Positions 11,399 through 23,513 of a stretch of DNA of 64,000 nucleotides are shown piece after piece. The notes under the pieces were generated by a model that made no database searches, was not told the origin of the DNA, and saw nothing but the letters and a program-made list of their open reading frames with translations. Each line of letters begins with the position of its first letter. Positions within the stretch are counted from its first letter, which is position 1. The DNA lies in assembly GCF_005160265.1 (NCBI RefSeq), contig NZ_CP039865.1, positions 572,501 to 636,500 on the forward strand, in the 5' to 3' direction. The position numbers and the translations under genes are program-made. This DNA is from Phreatobacter aquaticus (GTDB lineage Bacteria > Pseudomonadota > Alphaproteobacteria > Rhizobiales > Phreatobacteraceae).

Positions 11399-12451
11399 AT
11401 GGCAGAACCAACGACGTTGAAACTGATCTATGATGGCGGACTGGCGTCAGAAGGATCTCTTCATTTCTACGAATTCAGCCGCGCAAGTTATGCTTTCGCC
11501 CGATTGGTTTCGACTGTCGAGATTTTTCGACGCAGCGGCCACGTTCCTCAGAAAATCGGAAGCAAAAACTACGTTGATCTTGTAATTAAGGCGCCAGAAA
11601 AGGGTTCCTTTCCTCTTGATATCATCGTTCCAATAGCGGCAGAAGCTGCAAATATTGCAGCTCAGCTAAAGGGAATCCCATTAGATGTTCTTTTGAAATA
11701 TGTTATACATATTATAAAAGGAATTTTGCCTAAATCCGATAAACTCGCTCTTGAGCTTGCGAAGGTTTCGCTTGACATGGAGAAAGAGCGGACCAAGCAG
11801 ACAAAAGAAGAAACAAAACGACACAAAATTCTAAAAGATGTTGTTGAATCTGGAAACATGACCACCAACCTTGCGTTGGAGTTGCTCAAGGAATCGCTTG
11901 ATAAGAAGAGCGAGCTGTTTAACAGACAAAAGAATACGGTGAGTGAATTGACAGATGCCAAAAATGAATTTGAGGAAAGCGCGAGGCGAGAGGCTGACTT
12001 CAGTGAAGTGCGACAAAAATTAGAACAAATTGACAATAGTAAGTTGGTTCAATTAACAACAAAAGTCCGCCCGCAAGTCGAAGAAATCGGATTACCCCTC
12101 AGGCGATCCGCGACCATTATGTCGCTCCAAGTCGGAAGGGAGCGACCGATAGCAACGTTTGATTCTGAAGCTATCCAAAATATCAACGATCGAGTCATTG
12201 ATGAGATTGAGGCAGTCCATGAACTGAGAATGTTTGCTTATGATAGAGATGCTGGTTATGGCAAGTGCGATGTGACTGATATTGGTGTCTATAGAATAAC
12301 ATTCTCCGTTCCAGTGGACATGAGAGGCCGGTTGCGGAAGAAAATACTGGAAGCGATTGATAAAGATGCAACGACAGCAACGGTCCGGTTCGTACGGAAT
12401 CGCGACAAGACGATTACAAGTGCGATACTAATTGACGTTAGAGACAGATAG
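11399..12451 (+). CDS. AT-rich orphan gene, unknown function (probable horizontal acquisition)
   Basis: A 350-residue protein I cannot assign with certainty. Residues 1-75 look like an alpha/beta domain (YDGGLASEGSLHFYEFSRAS, then a lysine-rich strand region). Residues 78-112 are strongly hydrophobic and could be a membrane or buried helical hairpin. Residues 115-215 are highly charged (Lys/Glu) and predicted coiled coil. The C-terminal 100 residues are beta-rich with AYDRDAGYGKCD. Base composition is far more AT-rich than every neighbour (many AAA, ATT, GAT and AAT codons in an otherwise GC-rich window), which indicates foreign origin. The ATG follows GGGGGA about 6 nt upstream. It ends 11 bp before the convergent uvrB stop. 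No integrase or partner gene is adjacent apart from the GIY-YIG gene. Confidence 0.8.
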   Translation: MAEPTTLKLIYDGGLASEGSLHFYEFSRASYAFARLVSTVEIFRRSGHVPQKIGSKNYVDLVIKAPEKGSFPLDIIVPIAAEAANIAAQLKGIPLDVLLKYVIHIIKGILPKSDKLALELAKVSLDMEKERTKQTKEETKRHKILKDVVESGNMTTNLALELLKESLDKKSELFNRQKNTVSELTDAKNEFEESARREADFSEVRQKLEQIDNSKLVQLTTKVRPQVEEIGLPLRRSATIMSLQVGRERPIATFDSEAIQNINDRVIDEIEAVHELRMFAYDRDAGYGKCDVTDIGVYRITFSVPVDMRGRLRKKILEAIDKDATTATVRFVRNRDKTITSAILIDVRDR

Positions 12452-12462
12452 TAGGCGAGGTT

Positions 12463-15078
<2,616 letters not shown>

Positions 15079-15163
15079 CGGCCGAATATGGCGACCGAAT
15101 CGTGGGAACGGAAGGGGTACGGCGACAGGTCCGGTCGCCGCACCCTCGATTGTTTGCGGGACG

Positions 15164-15382
15164 CTATTTCGTGCCGCAGGTGTTGATGCCAAGCAGCGTA
15201 TAGGCCGGGCAGAACCGCATGAAGGCGGTGGCGATCATCACGGCGCCCACCACCGGCAGGACCCAGATCCACTTGCCGAGCCCGGCCAGCAGGGCGGCGA
15301 GAGCGGGCACCAAGGCCACCGCGATGAGAATGATACCGACGACGATGCGGATGATGCGATCAGTGCTGCCGACATTGGCCAT
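15164..15382 (-). CDS. DUF2892 (YgaP-like transmembrane) protein
   Basis: A 72-residue inner-membrane protein with two transmembrane helices (about residues 8-32 and 36-55). Conserved features of the DUF2892/YgaP membrane domain are present: the start [16 protein letters not shown] and the C-terminal [14 protein letters not shown] with two cysteines. The family often accompanies sulfur-transfer and sulfide-response genes, but none is adjacent. AGGAGG is 7 nt ahead of the ATG. It diverges from ppk2, and the AT-rich gap between them contains a small palindrome that could be its operator. Confidence 0.88.
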   Translation of the reverse strand: MANVGSTDRIIRIVVGIILIAVALVPALAALLAGLGKWIWVLPVVGAVMIATAFMRFCPAYTLLGINTCGTK

Positions 15383-15409
15383 GAGAGCCTCCTGTTGATT
15401 AATTCAATA

Positions 15410-15421
15410 TATCTGAAGATA
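15410..15421. promoter_or_regulatory. Possible operator upstream of the DUF2892 gene
   Basis: The 12-bp palindrome TATCTGAAGATA lies about 30 bp upstream of the DUF2892 start inside an AT-rich patch of the intergenic region. ArsR-family sulfide/persulfide sensors (BigR, SqrR, YgaV) bind AT-rich palindromes ahead of similar genes; that link is an inference. Confidence 0.35.
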
Positions 15422-15524
15422 CGCAAATAAAAAGACATATCGGCCGGTCGTCAATTGATCCAGAGCATGGCGCAGCGTCACGCAATCATCATTCTGGGTG
15501 GGTTCAGCAGGAGACAGCGGCAGA

Positions 15525-16607
15525 ATGACCGGCACACGACCCACCTCGGCGCGCAACGGCAAGACGACTCCCCGCGAGACCACCAGCGCTCCGGCATCGC
15601 CGGTGCCGCAGGCCGCTTTGGCAGGGCCAGTCGCAGACCCGGTCGAGCCGCTGGAGGGGGTCGGCGCGATCACGGCGGCAGCCGGTGCGGTCGGATCCTC
15701 CGAGCCGGCGCGCAAACCGGCGCGCACCCGTTCCGATCTCGCGCAGATGAAGCGCGATCCAGCGGTGATCCGCCGCCTGTTCGAGAGCGGCGAATATCCT
15801 TACGCGACCCGCATGCAGACCAAGCCTTACGAGGCGCACATGGTCGAGCTGCAGCGCGAATTGCTCAAGGCGCAGCGCTGGATCGAGGAGAGCGGCGAGC
15901 GGATCGTCGTGCTGTTCGAGGGCCGCGATGCCGCGGGCAAGGGCGGCACGATCAAGCGCTACATGGAGCACATGAATCCGCGCACCGCGCGCGTCGTGGC
16001 TCTCGCCAAGCCGAATGAACGTGAGCGCACGCAATGGTATTTCCAGCGCTATATCGCCCATCTGCCGGCGGCCGGTGAGCTCGCCCTGTTCGACCGCTCC
16101 TGGTACAACCGGGCCGGCGTCGAGCGGGTCATGGGCTTCTGCTCACCCACCGACTATCTCGAGTTCATGCGTCAGTGCCCCGAGTTCGAGCAGATGCTGA
16201 CACGCTCGGGCATCCGGCTGTTCAAATACTGGTTCTCGGTGTCGCGCGACGAGCAGCGCCAGCGCTTCGAGGCGCGCGAGACCGATCCCCTCAAGCAGTG
16301 GAAGCTGTCGCCGATCGACCGGGCCTCGCTCGACAAGTGGGACGCCTATACCGAGGCCAAGGAGGCGATGTTCTTCTACACGGACACCGCCGATGCGCCC
16401 TGGACGATCATCAAGTCGGACGACAAGAAGCGGGCGCGGCTCGCCTGCATGCAGCATTTCCTGTCATCGCTGCCCTATCCGAACAAAGACACCAGCGTGG
16501 CGGTCCATCCTGATCCGCTGATCGTCGGCTCGACCAGCCATGTCATCGGCCGCGACGGCGGCATTCTCGGCAAGACCGTGCATCCGGAGCTCAGGCGCGG
16601 GGTCTGA
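15525..16607 (+). CDS. ppk2: Polyphosphate kinase 2
   Basis: Family-2 polyphosphate kinase, using polyphosphate to phosphorylate nucleoside diphosphates or the reverse; cytosolic. The 360-residue protein has an Ala/Pro-rich low-complexity N-terminal tail of about 75 residues, then the PPK2 core. Walker A is FEGRDAAGKGGTIKRY, the lid and Walker B region is FDRSWYNRAGVERVMGFC, and the C-terminal segment is SPIDRASLDKWDAY, all typical of class I PPK2. AGGAGA lies about 10 nt ahead of the ATG at 15525; an upstream GTG at 15498 is less likely. Its last 50 bases are duplicated downstream at 17710..17759. Confidence 0.94.
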   Translation: MTGTRPTSARNGKTTPRETTSAPASPVPQAALAGPVADPVEPLEGVGAITAAAGAVGSSEPARKPARTRSDLAQMKRDPAVIRRLFESGEYPYATRMQTKPYEAHMVELQRELLKAQRWIEESGERIVVLFEGRDAAGKGGTIKRYMEHMNPRTARVVALAKPNERERTQWYFQRYIAHLPAAGELALFDRSWYNRAGVERVMGFCSPTDYLEFMRQCPEFEQMLTRSGIRLFKYWFSVSRDEQRQRFEARETDPLKQWKLSPIDRASLDKWDAYTEAKEAMFFYTDTADAPWTIIKSDDKKRARLACMQHFLSSLPYPNKDTSVAVHPDPLIVGSTSHVIGRDGGILGKTVHPELRRGV

Positions 16608-16608
16608 G
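16559..16608 (+). repeat. Direct repeat, copy 1: 3' end of ppk2
   Basis: The final 50 bases of the ppk2 region (coding GILGKTVHPELRRGV plus stop) recur at 17710..17759 in the same orientation with 2 mismatches by eye. The 1.1 kb between the copies carries the FG-GAP-like gene. Confidence 0.9.
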
Positions 16609-16720
16609 GCTATGACGAGTCGGCTGCAGAAAGGATGAAACGTTTCGCCTCGCAAGGTCGTATTCCAGTATCTGGGCGCGTTGAAGTGACGTGCCTGGCT
16701 GGACCCTGAGGCCTCGCGCC

Positions 16721-17554
16721 ATGAACGAATCGCCTGCCCTCTCTCGCCGCCTAGCCGTCGCAGGCCTGATTGTCGCGACCGCATCGGCGACGGCCGAGGC
16801 GCCGCGTCGGAGACTGCCGGATACCGAGACGACGATGCACGGCGGCCTGTCGGCCTGGCTGGTCGATCCGACCACCCGCTATGCCCACGGCGTCCTCGGC
16901 GATGCCATTGAGGCGGGCGGATTCGTCGTGGACCGCGGCGGACGGCAGTTTCACGTCACTCTCCCGCAGGATGCCGTGTTCGAGGACCGCCGAGTCAGGT
17001 TGGAGGACATCGACGGCGATGGGCGTCCCGAGGCCATCGTCGTCAAGTCCAGCCTCAGGCACGGTGCGGCACTGGCCGTCTATCGCATCAGCGAGACAGG
17101 CATTGCGCCACTTGCCGAGAGTCAGCCGATCGGCATGCCCAATCGGTGGCTCAACCCTGTCGGGGTCGCGGATTTCACCGGAGATGGTGGGCCGCTGGTT
17201 GCCGCGGTGATCACGCCGCATATCGCGGGTTCGCTGCGGCTCTACCGGCTGCAGGCCGGCGCCCTCGTCGAGGTGGCGCGGCTCGACGGCGTCACCAATC
17301 ACGTCATCGGGTCACGCGACCTCGACCTGGCGCGCATCAGCGATATCGATGGCGACGGTCGCCCCGAGATCGTTCTTCCTGTGCAGGACCGTACGAGCCT
17401 TGCGGCGGTCAGCTTTGCCGGCGGACGGGGCCGGATCGTCGCGCGGACGGCAGTGCCGAGCCCGATCGTGCGGGTTGAGCCGATGAACGGCCACGAGGCC
17501 GTGGTGCAGCTTCAGGACCGCAGAACGGTCACGCTCGTGCTGAGCCCTGGCTGA
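16721..17554 (+). CDS. Secreted FG-GAP/VCBS-like repeat protein
   Basis: A 277-residue protein with a probable signal peptide (hydrophobic residues 11-24). The mature part has two calcium-loop motifs, DIDGDGRPEAIVV and DIDGDGRPEIVLP, spaced about 120 residues apart. A third degenerate loop, DFTGDGGPLVAAV, lies between them, the spacing expected for FG-GAP/VCBS propeller blades. A periplasmic or outer-membrane-associated beta-propeller is inferred; ligand unknown. The ATG at 16721 was chosen to give a normal signal peptide; a GTG at 16691 adds 10 residues. The whole gene lies between two same-orientation copies of the ppk2 3' end. Confidence 0.72.
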   Translation: MNESPALSRRLAVAGLIVATASATAEAPRRRLPDTETTMHGGLSAWLVDPTTRYAHGVLGDAIEAGGFVVDRGGRQFHVTLPQDAVFEDRRVRLEDIDGDGRPEAIVVKSSLRHGAALAVYRISETGIAPLAESQPIGMPNRWLNPVGVADFTGDGGPLVAAVITPHIAGSLRLYRLQAGALVEVARLDGVTNHVIGSRDLDLARISDIDGDGRPEIVLPVQDRTSLAAVSFAGGRGRIVARTAVPSPIVRVEPMNGHEAVVQLQDRRTVTLVLSPG

Positions 17555-17709
17555 CCGCGATCCCTCTGCTTTGCGCGCGAGGTTATCAGCATCGGGCAAT
17601 TGCCTTGGGCCGCCGGAGCCGGTCCACGGCCATCAGCCCTTGGGGATCCCCGGCGCGTCCAACAACCCGCCACTCCTAACGGTGAGCAGCGATTCCAGCA
17701 GGCCGCCTG

Positions 17710-17759
17710 CGGCATTCTCGGCAAGACCGTGCATCCGGAGCACAGGCGCGGGGCCTGAG
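17710..17759 (+). repeat. Direct repeat, copy 2: duplicated ppk2 tail
   Basis: A 50-bp fragment matching the 3' end of ppk2, including the stop codon, at 48 of 50 positions by eye. It is not attached to any reading frame of its own and ends 9 bp before the stop of the convergent chemoreceptor gene. The preceding 155 bp hold no feature I recognise. Confidence 0.9.
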
Positions 17760-17768
17760 CGGGGACGA

Positions 17769-20090
17769 TCAGGCGACCCGCTTCAGTTCGGCACTCTCGC
17801 TCAAGGGCATGTCGAACTGGATGCCGACCTCGCCGTCCTTGGCCCAGACCACCTTGGCATGCGCCTCGGTGCCATCGCTCAGGACCAGCGTCAGCGGCTT
17901 GCCGGTTTCGAGGCCTGGCAGGCTAGCGATCTTGGCGCCGGTTTCCGAAATGTTGGCGATCGCGACCGGATGACGGCTGCCATCCCGCAACGCCACGATG
18001 CCTTTGGTCGCACGGCGGCGGACAGCCGAGCGGCGCTCCTTCACGTCCTGGGCAACTTCGGTCAGGAATGTGTCGACGCTCGCAGCGAGGGAGTGCGCCG
18101 CGTCCGACAGCAGCTGGCTGGCACTCGACACACGCCCGGCTTCGCCGCTGGTCTTCTGAATGGCACCCGCGACTTCCGCGACATTCTCGGAGGCTACGGT
18201 TGAGCCGTCCGAGGCGCGGGCAATGGCGGCCGCGATCTCCTGCGTCGCCGCGCTCTGCTCCTCGACGGCCGCGGCAATGGATCCCGTGAGCCCATCGATT
18301 TCTTCAACCGTGGCACCGATTGCCCGAATGGCCGCGACGGCATTGTGTGTCGCCGACTGGATGGCGCTGACCTGACCGGCAATCTCATCGGTGGCCCTGG
18401 CTGTCTGACCGGCCAGGGTCTTGACCTCAGCTGCAACGATCGCGAAGCCGCGTCCCGCCTCGCCGGCTCGTGCCGCCTCGATCGTGGCATTCAGCGCCAG
18501 AAGGTTCGTCTGTTCGGCGATGGTGCGGATCATGTCGATGATCGCGCCGATCTTCTGGGCCAGTTCGGCCAGTCCTGAGACGTCGCGATCGGTGCTGCGC
18601 GACACTTCCGTCGCGCGGGCCAGGCAGGTCGTGGTCGAATGGATCTGGGTCGAAATCTCGGTGATGGAGGTGATCAGTTCCTCGGCTGCTGCCGAGACGG
18701 ATTGAATGTTGATCGAGGACTCGTTCGACGCGTCCCTGGCGGACTGCGCCTTATCGGACGCCTGACCGGCAACGGAGGTCAGGGTCGTCGCCGTCGATCG
18801 CATATTGCCGGTTTCCGTTTCGACGGTGGCAACCACGTCGGCAATCGAGGCTCGGAACCGGCCGATCAGGTCGACCAGGACGCCCTGACGCTGGAGTTCG
18901 CGCTGACGTTCAAGCTCGGCCTCTTCTTCCAGACTGACGCGGGCCAGGGCATTCTCGCGGAACACCGCAACAGCCCGGCTCATGGCGCCGATTTCGTTGG
19001 TGCTATCGGCGCCGGGGAGCTGGTCGGAAGTATCGCCACGGGCGAGCTTCGCCATATGGGTGGTCAGGACATTGAGCGGGCGGGTAATGGAGCGGGCCGC
19101 TGCAAAGGCCGCAATGCCAGCCGCTAGGCTGATCGCGATGACCAGGCCGATCGCCGTGACCAGCCGGCTCCGCGCTTCGCCGGCAGAAATGGCAACGGCG
19201 GCGATCAGGTCTGAGGCAAAGCGCTCCTCCAGCCCCTTCATGCCCTCGATATAGGCTGTGGAGATGCGAAACCATTCCAAGGGCTCCACGCCCTTGTCGC
19301 CGTTCAAGGCGGCCGCGGCCGCGACGGGGCGGAGGCGTTTCACGGCCTCGGCCGCCGGTGATCGGCCAAGAGTCTGGATCAGGGCGGTCTGCTCGTTCGT
19401 GCCATAGCGCTGCGCGACGGCGAGGAAGCTCTCCTGCATGGCGCCGAGGGCAACGAACCGGGGCAATATGTCCTTGGCAAAGCCGGCGGAGGTGAAGGCG
19501 CCGGCGCCCGTTGCACGTTCGAGGCCCGCAGCTTCCTTGGCGCGGAGCATGCTGGAATAGACGATCACGGCACGGGCGGTCTGGCCGACCTGGCTGTGGC
19601 GGGCCAGAGCCTCCACTGGCGCCATGGCGGCCTCGACGATGGCGGTATAGCGACCAACCGCAGCGGCTGGCTCGATCGAGCCGGCGGCAACAAGCTGGCG
19701 GAGCGGTGCAAGATCTTCGGTCCTGGTGAGAGCCTGCCGGGCCGCCTCTGCGCTGGAGCCGGCCTCCGCGACGCTGGCCTGGACCGCGCTGCGCAGCCCC
19801 GTCAGGGCCGCGTCGACCTTCACCATCTGGGCGCTACGGGCCTGCGCTGCCGCCTGGTTCTGCGGATTGCGCATCATCGTGTTGGTAAGCCCGCGCTCGA
19901 TCTGCAACTCATGGATGAACACGCCGAAATGGGGGCCGGATGCCGCGACCATCGCCATGTTGCGCGCGCTGTCGAGCGATCGCCAATCGTCCGCGATGAT
20001 GAAACCGCCGAAGCCGATGGCGGAGAGCATGGGCACGGAGACTGCGAGCGCAATCCTCCGACCGATCGACCAGTTCTGCAAATTCAACAT
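17769..20090 (-). CDS. Methyl-accepting chemotaxis protein with NIT, HAMP, MCP signalling and PilZ domains
   Basis: A 773-residue transmembrane receptor. TM1 is at about residues 12-32. A long helical periplasmic region containing [17 protein letters not shown] matches a NIT (nitrate/nitrite-sensing type) domain. TM2 is at about 300-325, then HAMP ([20 protein letters not shown]). The coiled-coil MCP domain carries the hairpin tip [20 protein letters not shown] and [20 protein letters not shown]. The C-terminus is a PilZ domain with ERRSAVRRR and NISETG, the two c-di-GMP contact motifs. This would join taxis signalling to c-di-GMP. The ATG at 20090 puts TM1 at the usual distance; longer readings reach 20387 but lack support. 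It is divergent from metC. Confidence 0.9.
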   Translation of the reverse strand: MLNLQNWSIGRRIALAVSVPMLSAIGFGGFIIADDWRSLDSARNMAMVAASGPHFGVFIHELQIERGLTNTMMRNPQNQAAAQARSAQMVKVDAALTGLRSAVQASVAEAGSSAEAARQALTRTEDLAPLRQLVAAGSIEPAAAVGRYTAIVEAAMAPVEALARHSQVGQTARAVIVYSSMLRAKEAAGLERATGAGAFTSAGFAKDILPRFVALGAMQESFLAVAQRYGTNEQTALIQTLGRSPAAEAVKRLRPVAAAAALNGDKGVEPLEWFRISTAYIEGMKGLEERFASDLIAAVAISAGEARSRLVTAIGLVIAISLAAGIAAFAAARSITRPLNVLTTHMAKLARGDTSDQLPGADSTNEIGAMSRAVAVFRENALARVSLEEEAELERQRELQRQGVLVDLIGRFRASIADVVATVETETGNMRSTATTLTSVAGQASDKAQSARDASNESSINIQSVSAAAEELITSITEISTQIHSTTTCLARATEVSRSTDRDVSGLAELAQKIGAIIDMIRTIAEQTNLLALNATIEAARAGEAGRGFAIVAAEVKTLAGQTARATDEIAGQVSAIQSATHNAVAAIRAIGATVEEIDGLTGSIAAAVEEQSAATQEIAAAIARASDGSTVASENVAEVAGAIQKTSGEAGRVSSASQLLSDAAHSLAASVDTFLTEVAQDVKERRSAVRRRATKGIVALRDGSRHPVAIANISETGAKIASLPGLETGKPLTLVLSDGTEAHAKVVWAKDGEVGIQFDMPLSESAELKRVA

Positions 20091-20349
20091 CGCCGATGAC
20101 CCCAGGAGAACGGAATCAATGTTGCAGATCATGAATAACAATCTGTTACGGCAAAGAATTTGATGGGATTTTATTTGCCGCCATTTTGGGCACCCTATGT
20201 TATCAGTCCCATGAAATGTCGGGTCACCCTTACGGAAAGAGAAGGCCAATCCGACGGGCCTATCAGCTTTCCGCATGAGGTTATGTGCGCCGCTCAATTG
20301 CCACGGCGCGCCGCAGGCGCTCCTGTGTGGGCAGTCATCGAGGCCCCCC

Positions 20350-21513
20350 ATGCGCGACAACACCCTCTGCGTGCAACACCCGCACATTTCCCGCGACGGC
20401 TTTGCCAGCCTGGCCGTTCCGACCTATCGCGCCTCGACCATCGTCTATCCCGACGCACAGTCGTTCCTGGATCGCAAGCACCGGGGCCCGGACGGCTATA
20501 CCTATGGACTGCACGGCACCCCGACGACGCGCACGCTGGAGGCGCAAATTTCGGCTCTGCATGGGGCCGAGCGGACCATGCTGGTGCCATCCGGCCAAGC
20601 AGCGGTGTCGATGGTGTTCCTCGGCCTGCTCACTCCGGGTGACCGGGTCCTGATCCCGGACAATGTCTATCCGCCTGTCCGGAATTTCTGCGCCGAATAT
20701 CTGAGACCGCGTGGCATCGCCTTCGCCGTCTATGACCCGATGATCGGCGCCGGGATCGCCGACCTGATCGACGATCGCACCCGGCTGGTCTGGGTGGAAT
20801 CGCCGGGATCAGGCACGATGGAGGTGCAGGACCTGCCCGCCATCGCCGAGGCGGCCCATGCGCGCGGCGCGCTGGTCGGCATCGACAATACCTGGGCGAC
20901 GGGGCTCCTGTTCAAGCCGCTGGACCATGGCGCGGACATCGTCTCGGAAGCACTGACCAAATATGTCGGCGGCCATTCCGACCTGCTGCTCGGCTCGATC
21001 TCTGTGCGGGATCTCGGCATCCGCAAGAAGATCAAGGATGTGCTGGGCATGCTCGGCATCGGCGTCTCGCCCGACGAGGCGGCGCTGGCCCTGCGCGGCA
21101 TCGAGACAATGGCGGTCAGGCTCGCCCATATGGGCCGGGTATCGGTGGACATGGCGCGCCGGCTCGCCGCCTCGCCGCTGATCGAGAAGGTGCTGCATCC
21201 GGCGCTGCCCTCCTGCCCCGGACACGAAGTCTTCCTGCGCGACTTCAAGGGCGCGTCCGGCCTGTTCAGCGTGGTGCTGAAGCCAGCGGCAGCGGAGCGG
21301 CTGGCGGCCGGCATGGACGCGCTGAAGGTCTTCGCCATCGGCGCGTCCTGGGGCGGCACACGCAGCCTGCTCGCGCCGCAGCTTATCGGTCAGGATCGCT
21401 CGGTCACGCCCTGGCCTCATAAGGGCCCGCTGCTCAGGATCAGCATCGGGCTGGAAGACCCGGAAGACCTCTGGGCCGACCTTCAGCACATGCTCGCCGT
21501 GCTTGCCGGCTGA
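20350..21513 (+). CDS. metC: Cystathionine beta-lyase (Cys/Met metabolism PLP enzyme)
   Basis: PLP-dependent lyase cleaving cystathionine to homocysteine, pyruvate and ammonia in methionine synthesis; cytosolic. The 387-residue protein shows the family opening ([21 protein letters not shown]), the substrate loop [15 protein letters not shown], the PLP aspartate in GIDNTWATG, and the Schiff-base Lys204 in [13 protein letters not shown]. Related gamma-synthase-type enzymes cannot be excluded by eye, but the aromatic-rich features fit the alphaproteobacterial MetC group. The ATG at 20350 is chosen over a longer reading from 20275. A LysR gene follows after 70 bp on the same strand. Confidence 0.88.
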   Translation: MRDNTLCVQHPHISRDGFASLAVPTYRASTIVYPDAQSFLDRKHRGPDGYTYGLHGTPTTRTLEAQISALHGAERTMLVPSGQAAVSMVFLGLLTPGDRVLIPDNVYPPVRNFCAEYLRPRGIAFAVYDPMIGAGIADLIDDRTRLVWVESPGSGTMEVQDLPAIAEAAHARGALVGIDNTWATGLLFKPLDHGADIVSEALTKYVGGHSDLLLGSISVRDLGIRKKIKDVLGMLGIGVSPDEAALALRGIETMAVRLAHMGRVSVDMARRLAASPLIEKVLHPALPSCPGHEVFLRDFKGASGLFSVVLKPAAAERLAAGMDALKVFAIGASWGGTRSLLAPQLIGQDRSVTPWPHKGPLLRISIGLEDPEDLWADLQHMLAVLAG

Positions 21514-21583
21514 GGCGGGAGGACCTGGCACAGCGGCGCTGCTTGCGATTGACTCTTCGCCGCCACCCGGCGACCTCTTCCCC

Positions 21584-22459
21584 ATGAACCACCGCCAGCT
21601 CGAAACCTTTGCCGCCGTAATGCGTGCCGGAACCGCCTCGCGGGCCGCCGACATTCTCGGCGTCACCCAGCCGGCGGTATCGCGCTCGCTGGCCGAGTTG
21701 GAAAAGGCCCTGGGCTTCCAGCTGTTCGCCCGCGTGCAGAACCGGCTGGTGCCGACGCCCGAGGCGCATCAGTTCTTCACCGAAGTCGAAGCCTCGTTCC
21801 GTGGCATCGACACGCTGCGCGCCGCTGCAGCCCGCATCCGCGACCATGGCTCGGGACAGTTGCGCATCGGCTCGCTCTCAGCTCTCGGGTCGTCGCTGGT
21901 GCCCAGGGCGATCGCGCGGTTCCGCCAGACCCATCCCGACATCGCGGTGACGCTGATTGTCGCCGCATCGCGCGAGATCCGCGATCAGGTGGCCTCCGGC
22001 GCCTTCGACCTCGGGCTTGCCGCCGACGAGATCGACACGACCGGCGTCCAGCACCAGCTGTTCGTCGCGCCCGATGCGGTCTGCGCGCTCCCCGTCGGTC
22101 ACCGGCTCGCGGCAAAGGCGGTGATCACACCGGCCGATCTCGAGGGCGAGCCCATGATCGCCTATGTGCCGGAAGACCGCGCGCGCCAGCGCATCGACCG
22201 GATCTTCGACCAGGCCGGCATACGCCCGCGCATCGTGGTCGAGACGATCTATGCCGCGACCGTTTGCGCGCTGGTGTCGGAAGGCGTCGGTATCGGCTTC
22301 GTCTCGCGCTATGGCGCCGCCGGCCATGACCAGTCGCGCCTGGTCCTCAGACCCTTCGAACCGGCAGCGCCGATCCGCTCGCTCCTGATCCTGCCGCCGG
22401 ACCGGCCAAAATCCGACTTGGTGCGCGCCATGATCGATGCGCTCATGGCCACGCGCTAG
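21584..22459 (+). CDS. LysR-family transcriptional regulator
   Basis: A 291-residue LTTR. The N-terminal winged helix-turn-helix (MNHRQLETFAAVMRAG, with recognition helix VTQPAVSRSLAELEKALGF) is followed by a LysR substrate-binding domain at about residues 90-290. It follows metC on the same strand and converges on the Bug gene at 22473. It may control either the neighbouring Bug/DUF3237 unit or metC; the sequence does not decide. The effector is unknown. Confidence 0.9.
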   Translation: MNHRQLETFAAVMRAGTASRAADILGVTQPAVSRSLAELEKALGFQLFARVQNRLVPTPEAHQFFTEVEASFRGIDTLRAAAARIRDHGSGQLRIGSLSALGSSLVPRAIARFRQTHPDIAVTLIVAASREIRDQVASGAFDLGLAADEIDTTGVQHQLFVAPDAVCALPVGHRLAAKAVITPADLEGEPMIAYVPEDRARQRIDRIFDQAGIRPRIVVETIYAATVCALVSEGVGIGFVSRYGAAGHDQSRLVLRPFEPAAPIRSLLILPPDRPKSDLVRAMIDALMATR

Positions 22460-22472
22460 CGATCCGCTCGCC

Positions 22473-23453
22473 TCAATTGGTGATGCGGATGCCGGCGCGC
22501 TCGATCACCGGCTTCCAGCGGTCGCGTTCGCGCGCCACCATGGCCCTCACCTCGTCCGGGCTGGAACCCACCGCCTCGAAGCCCGCGCCGCGCAGCCGCT
22601 CCAGGGCAGCGCTGTCCTTCAACGCGGCAGCGGCCACACGGTGGATCTCGGCAACCGTCGCGGCCGGGACGGCGGCCGGCACCATCAGCACGAACCAGGA
22701 CGACATCGCCAGATCCGGCACGTTCGCTTCGCGGGCCGTCGGCACGTCGGGCAGCATGTCGGCACGGGTGGCCCCGGTCTGCACCAGGGCACGGATGCCG
22801 CCGGAGCGAGCCTGGGCGGCCGCCAGCGGGATCGACAGGAAGGCGCCGGCGGTCTGGCCGCGGGCAATGTCGCCAATGCCATCCGCGACGGCGCGGTAAT
22901 GGACGGGCTCTCCCTTGAAGCCGGCGCTCTGGGCAAAGAGTTCTGCCGCGATATGGCCGGGGCTGGTGACCCCAAATGTGCCGAGCAGGGTGCGGTCAGC
23001 CTTCCTGGCCGCCTCGATGAAGGCGGCGATCGAGACCGGGCCGTTCTGCGCCGGCACCACGAAGGCAAAATTGGTGCGGGCAACCTCGCTCACATAGGTG
23101 AAGTCGCGGGCGGGATCATAGGGCAGCGAGGTGAAGGCGAAGGGCGCGATGGCGACCGAACCGACCTCACCGAGCAGGATGGTGGCGCCATCGGGCGCGG
23201 CGCGCGCAACGCGGGCCGAGGCCACCTGTCCGCCGGCGCCCGGCACGTTCTCCACCACGACGCTGGCATTGCCGTTGCGCTGCATGGATTCGGCGAGGAT
23301 GCGCGCCAGCGTGTCCGGCGCGGTGCCGCCGGCGAAGCCGACGACGAGGCTGATGGTGCGCTGTCCCTGGGCCTGGGCCTCGGTCAAGCTGCCGGGCGCA
23401 AGGCCGGCCAGAAGCGTCAAGGCGGCCGCGGCCGCGCGGAACAGAATGGTCAC
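22473..23453 (-). CDS. Bug-family tripartite tricarboxylate-type periplasmic binding protein
   Basis: A 326-residue periplasmic solute receptor of the Bug/TctC family. It has a Sec signal peptide cleaved near AQAQG, then the family opening SLVVGFAGGTAPDTLARILAE, the GPGAGG-like loop VENVPGAGGQVASARVA and the terminal PAAVPAATVAEIH segment. Bug proteins bind small carboxylates or other organic acids. No TctA/TctB membrane partners are nearby, so it is an orphan receptor as is common in this lineage. It is downstream of the DUF3237 gene on the same strand with a 60-bp gap, probably one unit. Confidence 0.92.
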   Translation of the reverse strand: MTILFRAAAAALTLLAGLAPGSLTEAQAQGQRTISLVVGFAGGTAPDTLARILAESMQRNGNASVVVENVPGAGGQVASARVARAAPDGATILLGEVGSVAIAPFAFTSLPYDPARDFTYVSEVARTNFAFVVPAQNGPVSIAAFIEAARKADRTLLGTFGVTSPGHIAAELFAQSAGFKGEPVHYRAVADGIGDIARGQTAGAFLSIPLAAAQARSGGIRALVQTGATRADMLPDVPTAREANVPDLAMSSWFVLMVPAAVPAATVAEIHRVAAAALKDSAALERLRGAGFEAVGSSPDEVRAMVARERDRWKPVIERAGIRITN

Positions 23454-23513
23454 GATGTCCTCCCCTGCGGCTTTGCTTGTGAAGACGGCGGCCGCTCGCC
23501 GGGATCGAGCCGG

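Noticed and set aside
11022-12451. Prophage or integrated plasmid fragment
   Set aside because: No integrase, tRNA attachment site, structural or replication genes; the foreign signal is limited to one gene.
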